From Micractinium sp. NFX-FRZ (taxonomy: Eukaryota > Chlorophyta > Trebouxiophyceae > Chlorellales > Chlorellaceae): DNA of 22,148 nt. Numbering within the stretch: the stretch's first letter is position 1; every line of letters begins with the position of its first letter. Below, in pieces: positions 17,319 through 22,148 of the stretch. The position numbers and the translations under genes were made by a program. Below the pieces are notes generated by a model. The model was not told the origin of the DNA and ran no database searches. It was given only the letters and a program-made list of their open reading frames with translations. Location of the stretch: contig JAPTJF010000667.1 of the NCBI GenBank assembly GCA_029339195.1, positions 1 through 22,148 on the forward strand, in the 5' to 3' direction.

Positions 17319-20300
17319 TGTTCCGGCCAAAGTAAAGGCACCCAGGCAACTAAACAACAAGGTCATGGCCGGGCGCCCACCTCCAGCCAGTTTTCCGGCT
17401 CCAGCAGCCCCGTTGGCGGCACGCCCGCTGCCACCTGCGCCTTCACTGCCTGGTACCTGCAAGGAATAGCACATGTGGCAGAAGGGGCATTCACGGAGGT
17501 CTGAATCCAGCTGCCGCCTGCTCCGCCGGTGCCTCGTTCCCGCTGCAGCAACATGCGGGAGGGAAGGCGAAGGAACGCCCGGCCGCCCACCCCGCCCTTT
17601 CCTGCTGTACCCTCTCAAATGGACACTCCCACAGTGCCCTTCGGCCCATACAGCCCCCCACCCCACCTCCCACTCAAACTGGCCCCGCCTTCAGCCCGCA
17701 CACAACCGCTCCTAGCACCATCAGCACTTCACCCATCTTCCCAAACCTTACGACTTGAGTATCATCAACTGCCACTCACCAGTTGTCGGCGGTCTGGGAA
17801 TCCAGCGCGGGGACAGAGCCCTCCTTCCCTCCCTTCTCCACCCCTCCCACCACGTGCTCTTTGCCATCACATACATTTTCCTGCCATAATAACAACCAAC
17901 TTACCAGTTGTCGGCGGTCTGGGTGTCCAGCTCAGGGACAGAGGTCTCCAGGCCCAGGCCCTCGGTGCCCACCTCCCCAGCCAGCCCCTCCCCCAGCTGG
18001 CGGGTGGGCAGCAGCCCCGTCATCTCCCTGCGGGCAGGCGGGAGAGGTGAGCAGGAGAGGCGAGTGGGTGAGGAGATGAGCGGTTGAGTTCGTTGTCTCG
18101 TTCAAATGCCAGGCGGCAGCAACCCAGTGTCAAATCCCCACGGACTAAGGAGGGGCGGGCGCAATTCGGCGGAGGAGGCGGGCCCTTGCAGCACAACGCA
18201 GCGCATCCAGCACAGCACGCACAGCATAGCATGCCTCGCTAGCCAGAATTTGCAACTTGTGCCTAGATCTGTGCGACACAGGACAGCACAGGACAGCATG
18301 CACAGCACAACGGATGTACAGCAGCACAGCGCGGCACAGGACAGCATGGCGCAGCATGCACAGCACGGCGCTCACGCCTGGATCTGCGCCAGGCCGATGT
18401 ACAGCAGCACAGCACAGCACAGCACAGCACGGCACAGCACAGCGCAGCACGGCGCAGCATGCACAGCGCGGCACTCACGCCTGGATCTGCGCCAGCCCGA
18501 TGCTGTCGGGGGCCCAGGTGGCCATGCCGCCGTGGGTGCCAAACAGGCGGGGGCCGCCAGGCTGCTGGGAGGCGTGCAGGCGGGGCTGCCAGTCGGGCCC
18601 CAGGACCTTCTCCAGCCTGCAACGAACCAAACAAATTGTGATCAGCGCCGGCTGTGCTTTGCATTTCAGCACCCAGTATGCACTCAAGCTGCACATCAGA
18701 GGTAGGTGGGTGACCTCAGGCTTCATGACCTGCCTCCTGCCACCCTGCTGCCCCTCTTGGGAGACGCTGCCAGCCAGGTGCTGCCCACACGCCGGCACCC
18801 TGCACTGCTCCCCGACCTGCCGCTGCCGCTGCACTGCCCCCACCCGCCCCACCCCGCCCCCCTTGCCCCACGCCGCTCTGCGCTCCATGCCGCAGTACAC
18901 AACCCTCACCACCGCACCCACCAGTCGTGGCGCCCACAAACAAAGTGGGCCATGCACAGGCCCTGCATCCCAAGGGGTAGAGTTGTTGAAAGCTCCTCAG
19001 CAAGAAGGAGCGAGGACGGTTGGGCCGGCGCACAGCCCATGTTTCTGGGAATGTACACCCACTCTCATATACTGCTAACATGTACTGCGCCCATTCAGAT
19101 ACCCTAGTACCCGGCCCTAACTGATGACACACAACAGGGCCGCCTCACCTCCCAGTACGTCCACAGCATGGCTATGTTGCGCTTGCGCATCGACACGCCC
19201 ACCTCGTACTGCAGGGGGGGGAGGGCAGATGGGGCACACACGAATGTGTGCTGGGGGCGAGGTCGCACAGAAGCGCAAGCAAGCAACCTAGCCCAGCAGC
19301 ACAACGCAGGCATTGCTTGCGGGCTGCTGACAGTTTGGTCGGGTCACCCAAGCGGACCCCCCGCACCTGGCGAGCACCCAAACTCCTCGTCACAGCCACG
19401 CTCAAGCCCACCACCGCACAGACACGCCACCCACCCCAACATGCACAGCTCAATCACCCCACCCCAATTCCGCCCGCTCACCGTGCGTGTGTTCACCCGC
19501 CTGACCAGCCTCTGCACGCGGTTGAGTTGGTCCAAATCCACTCCACCCAGCTCAAAAGGGCTCAGCCCCTCCAGCAGCCCCTCCAGCCCCTCCAAGCCAC
19601 CCACCCCATCCAGGCTGCCACCCAGCCCTGCCATGCTGTCCTCCCCCAGGTTCATCTGGGCAAAGGCGTCAGCAGCAGCAGCAGCAGCAGCTGCAGTGGC
19701 CGCGGCGCCAGAGCCGCTGGCGCCAGCCCCGCTGGGCCCGCTGGGCATGCTGGGTGCGCTGGCGCCTGACCCAGTCGCGCTGGGCATGCTGGGTGCGCTG
19801 GCGCCTGACCCAGTCGCGCTGGGCATGCTGGGCGCCGTCTGGGCACCTGCGCTGCCAGGAGCAGCGCCGCTGGTGCCAGCCGCTGAGCTACCGCCACCGG
19901 CGTTGCCCACGCCCACTCCCGCGCTGGCAGAAGCAGGGCTGGCGGTAGCAGCGCTCCAGGTGCCAGCAGCTGAGGCGGCCGCCGCCTTGGCCTTGGCAGC
20001 CCTGGCGGCTGCAAAGAGGGCTGACTTGGCGGCGGCCGCCCTGCCTGCCTCTGCCTCCTGCAGAAGACAGACAGAGGAGGCAATACAGGGGTGAAGGTGA
20101 GGGTAAATGTGCAAGAAGGCAAACCTGGCGGCCGGCACCCTGCCTTTGCCCCTGCTGCACACAACGAACGTGCGGTTCAGTGCAGCTTGTTGGTGAGGTC
20201 CGAGGGTGCATACTTGGATGCTACACTGCAGCCAGATCGGGGCAGCGTTTCAGCCGAGGTCCAGAGCCCACATTCCCGCCAACCTGACCCAACCTTTTGG

Positions 20301-22086
20301 CAGTACATTGCAGCCTACCTTGAGGTCCGCCTCACGCTGCCTCATGAGGGCCAGCAGCCGGCGGCAGTCGGCAGAAGTGTACCCGCTGCCGTCAGCCTTG
20401 ATGTGGGTGGCGTCGCCGCTGGCGCCGCTGCCAGCAGACGGGGCGTTCTCAGCAGTGGCGCGGGCAGCTGCCGGGGAGGGGCTGCTGGCGGGCGCGGCAG
20501 GTGCACCGCTGGCGCCGGCGCTGGTCTCCTCAGCTCCAGCAGCGCCTGCGCTCTTGCCGTCAGCGGGGGGCTGGTTGTAGGCTGCAGGGCAGAGGGGAGG
20601 GGAGCGACAGCGTACTTCATGTGAGCAAGGATTGTGCTGCTGTCCAGGTGAGCAAGCCAGGCGAGCAGCATTGGGCATCTGTTCCTGGGCAGCGCCACAG
20701 CCTATTAATGGCAGCGCGGCAGCCTGGGAGCGCAGCAGTGGGCAACGAGGGGCAGCCCCGGGGCAGCGCCCTCCAGAGAGGCATGCCAGGTCAGCGGGCT
20801 GCGCTGCCTAGGTGGCAGCAGCTACGCCCTTCAACTGATCCAACTGACCATGCAATCGAACAAGCAGCTGAGTGTGTGTAACCGATGTCGGGCCAGCTAA
20901 TCAGTGACCCAATCATATGCGCGGCTCACACGCGTCCAGTATGCTGGCCAACATTGCCTCCACGTGGTGCAGCTCGAAGGTGGGGGGCACAAAGGCCTGT
21001 GGGAAAGGGGAAGGGGGAGGGGTGCAAGCAGGGGAGAGCGGGTGAGGCGGCAGCAGGGGTGGGCGGGGGCAGCTCGTAGGTGGGGGGCACAAAGGCCTGC
21101 GGGAAAGGGGAAGATCAAGGGGCGCACTCAGGGGGGAGAGGTGAAGCAGGGGTGGGCAGGTGCCTGTCCACAGGAGAGCGGTGGATGCAGGAAGGGAGAC
21201 CGGCCGAGGCGGCAGCAGGGGGGGCCAGATGTGCCGCCGCTGCCACAGCAGGCGCAACAGCCGTAGGCACTGGCAGGTGCTGTTGGCCTCTGTGCACCAG
21301 CAGCGCGTTCGCCACCTCCTTCTCCTCCCTTGCCCACGCGCAGCCCCTGTCCCCGCCCACACTGCACCCTTGGCTGGCGGTGCCCGCTTCCTGTTGCTCT
21401 TCCCTTGGACCCTCTGCAAAACTGGCAGCCCTCCTCCGTCCCTCAAGACCCTCCCACGCTTGCCCGCGCAGCGCACCTGGCTGCTGGCGTCCTCCTCCTC
21501 CTCATCATCATCATCATCATCGCTGCCCAGCCCCTCTGGCTCGCTGCCCTCTCCCTCCTCATCCTCGTCGGAGCCGTAGCAATCCTCTTCCTCTTCATCC
21601 TCATCCTCTGCACATTCAAAATCATGAAAGCCTTCTTCAAACATGCCCGTTCTTGTGCGGGGAACAGCCACTGCCAAAAGAGCTAATAATTGCCCCGGTG
21701 CCGAGAACAGCCACGCTATCAACAGCCACCCGCAGAGCTCACACACCCCTCAATCGAGCCGGCACGACCAAATGTGCCTCCCCGCCTCCCCCCTCACCCG
21801 ACTCGGGAAACAGGTTGCGCAGCGCCTGCATCAGGGCAACACACACTCAAAGGGTTCAGGAGAAGGATAAAGATTAAGGATTGTAGGATTACCACTGCGC
21901 TAAGATGCCGAGATTAATTGACTTGCGCACATCTGCTTGCACGGCCCTGCCTGCCAGCCTGCGTGCATGTGCGTCTGCTGCATACGCACGGACACATCTG
22001 CTTGCACGGCCCTGCCTGCCTGCCCCCTTCTCCACCTTCAGTGCCCGCTTCAGTGCCCACCCGCAGGGCAACAGGACTTGGCCCAT
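16799..22086 (-). CDS. Unrecognised acidic, Ala/Gly/Ser-rich protein, 11 proposed exons
   Basis: Exons in transcript order: 22086-22036 (weak), 21825-21798, 21607-21477, 20996-20930, 20581-20319, 20057-19482, 19208-19149, 18609-18479, 18027-17905, 17456-17381, 17110-16799 (TGA). Phases match throughout and give about 605 residues. After LRNLFPES comes an Asp/Glu-rich stretch of about 40 residues, then FVPPTFELHHVEAMLASILD, then a long low-complexity Ala/Gly/Ser region with 13-residue repeats. The C-terminal third is better ordered: SMRKRNIAMLWTYWE, KVLGPDWQPRLHA, TGLLEPENWLE, RYDWPNTGPRQLQRLYKAAF and FRMGGWGRN. I do not recognise the family. The acidic tract and absence of a signal peptide suggest a nuclear or cytosolic protein. 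The 18609 acceptor is uncertain: CAG at 18617 is a better site but is out of phase, so an extra exon between 18620 and 19148 is possible. The true start may lie beyond the window. Confidence 0.65.
17274..17318. repeat. GGCA tetranucleotide repeat, about 11 units
   Basis: A nearly perfect (GGCA)n tract in the last intron of the minus-strand gene. In the sense direction it is (CCTG)n, the same tetramer that makes up many pyrimidine tracts in this window. Confidence 0.95.
17493..17953 (-). repeat. Two echoes of the end of the 17905-18027 exon
   Basis: 17775-17825 copies 17901-17950 with about 85-90% identity, including the donor (TTACC against CTCACC) and CAGTTGTCGGCGGTCTGGG. In the gene frame it encodes SVPALDSQTADN against SVPELDTQTADN. 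A third, weaker copy at about 17493-17516 keeps AGGTCTGAATCCAGC. The first copy has an intact donor but no clear acceptor. Confidence 0.85.
18255..18508 (-). repeat. Echoes of the end of the 18479-18609 exon in a CAGCA-rich intron
   Basis: CTCACGCCTGGATCTGCGCC at 18474 recurs at 18371, a 103-base spacing, and the following CAGNCCGATG also matches. A third copy, GTGCCTAGATCTGTGCG, is at about 18259. Between them lie CACAGCACAGCA repeats and GCAGCATGCACAGC blocks at matching positions, so whole ~100-base units were duplicated. The 18371 copy retains the donor. Confidence 0.9.
18286..18470. repeat. CAGCA/CAGCACAG pentamer-rich low-complexity tract
   Basis: Repeated CACAGCACAGCACGG units with occasional ATG-containing spacers lie wholly within the intron between the 18479 and 18027 exons and overlap the exon-end echoes. 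Confidence 0.9.
19741..19836 (-). repeat. 39-base perfect tandem duplication inside an exon
   Basis: 19741-19779 and 19780-19818 are identical 39-base units, with an 18-base near-perfect partial third unit to 19836. They encode a 13-residue repeat containing SMPSATGSGASAP in the minus-strand gene. Perfect identity suggests a recent or still-changing duplication. Confidence 0.95.
20170..20345 (-). repeat. Weak echo of the end of the 20319-20581 exon
   Basis: CATTGCAGCCTACCTTGAGG at the donor of this exon resembles CAGTGCAGCTTGTTGGTGAG at about 20177-20196, both followed by GTCCG. Identity is modest and the copy's donor is not preserved. Confidence 0.4.
20969..21113 (-). repeat. Near-identical echo of the 20930-20996 exon start
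   Basis: 20969-21013 and 21069-21113 differ at about two of 45 positions at a spacing of exactly 100 bases. The copy includes the acceptor and would encode AFVPPTYEL against AFVPPTFEL. Flanking GGTGAGGCGGCAGCAGGGGT-type sequence continues the repeat, with a third partial unit near 21205. The 100-base period is not a multiple of three, so using the upstream acceptor and reading through would shift the frame. Confidence 0.9.
21928..22020. repeat. 28-base direct repeat, 65-base period
   Basis: 21928-21955 and 21993-22020 are identical (CACATCTGCTTGCACGGCCC and the next eight bases). They lie in the proposed first intron of the minus-strand gene, beside the weak first exon. Confidence 0.9.
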
Positions 22087-22148
22087 GTGACTCAAATTTG
22101 GCCCACCACAGTGCTGCGCTAGCCTGCCATTTCCTTAAGCAGCCGCCT

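Noticed and set aside
663..21113. Intron echoes read as a CRISPR array or introner-type transposons
   Set aside because: Copies are exon-edge specific, different for each intron, decayed, and lack uniform spacers, shared sequence between introns or terminal repeats.
1..22148. tRNA or rRNA genes
   Set aside because: No T-loop or A/B-box patterns and no rRNA core motifs were found by eye on either strand.

Overview
The window looks like nuclear DNA of a green alga, probably a trebouxiophyte of the Chlorella type. The evidence is very high GC, many short GT-AG introns with C-rich pyrimidine tracts, Ala/Gln-rich low-complexity protein segments, TGTAA-type 3' end signals after most genes, and two plant/green-lineage genes: an SBP-box transcription factor and ureidoglycolate amidohydrolase. 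The first 73 bases are an unbroken G run, most likely a contig end or sequencing artefact.

Layout: (1) 188-2729, plus strand: a six-exon gene for an unrecognised Ala/Gln-rich protein with a basic, nuclear-localisation-like stretch. (2) About 2730-5330: no convincing gene; a weak possible 3' exon at 3973-4116. (3) 6189-8202, plus: SBP-box transcription factor, three recognised exons, possibly more 5' exons. (4) 9309-10154, plus: single-exon ankyrin-repeat protein. (5) 11028-15515, minus: ureidoglycolate amidohydrolase in 13 exons, which splice into a 452-residue protein with all catalytic metal ligands and a signal peptide. (6) 15516-16484: intergenic, with a degenerate direct repeat. (7) 16799 to about 22086, minus: an 11-exon gene for an unrecognised protein with an acidic tract and a long Ala/Gly/Ser-rich middle; its 5' end is uncertain. 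The ankyrin and amidohydrolase genes converge, with TGTAA signals about 200 bases apart.

No operon-like joint function is visible. Two things stand out. The SBP-box gene is followed on the same strand by a separate ankyrin-repeat gene, and those two modules are fused in one protein in Chlamydomonas CRR1 and in the SPL1/SPL7/SPL12-type factors of plants. More unusually, many introns in the intron-containing genes carry decayed, tandemly spaced copies ('echoes') of the neighbouring exon edge together with its splice site, about 50-200 bases from the real one. At least eleven introns show this. Some echoes keep a usable acceptor and an open frame, including those of two last exons, which would give alternative C-termini. 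Short in-frame tandem duplications of the same kind are also visible inside exons. I read this as an ongoing process of small tandem duplication at splice sites that lengthens introns and occasionally seeds alternative exons.

Exon models were built by hand from splice consensus, reading-frame phase and, where available, family similarity; no transcript or database evidence was available.
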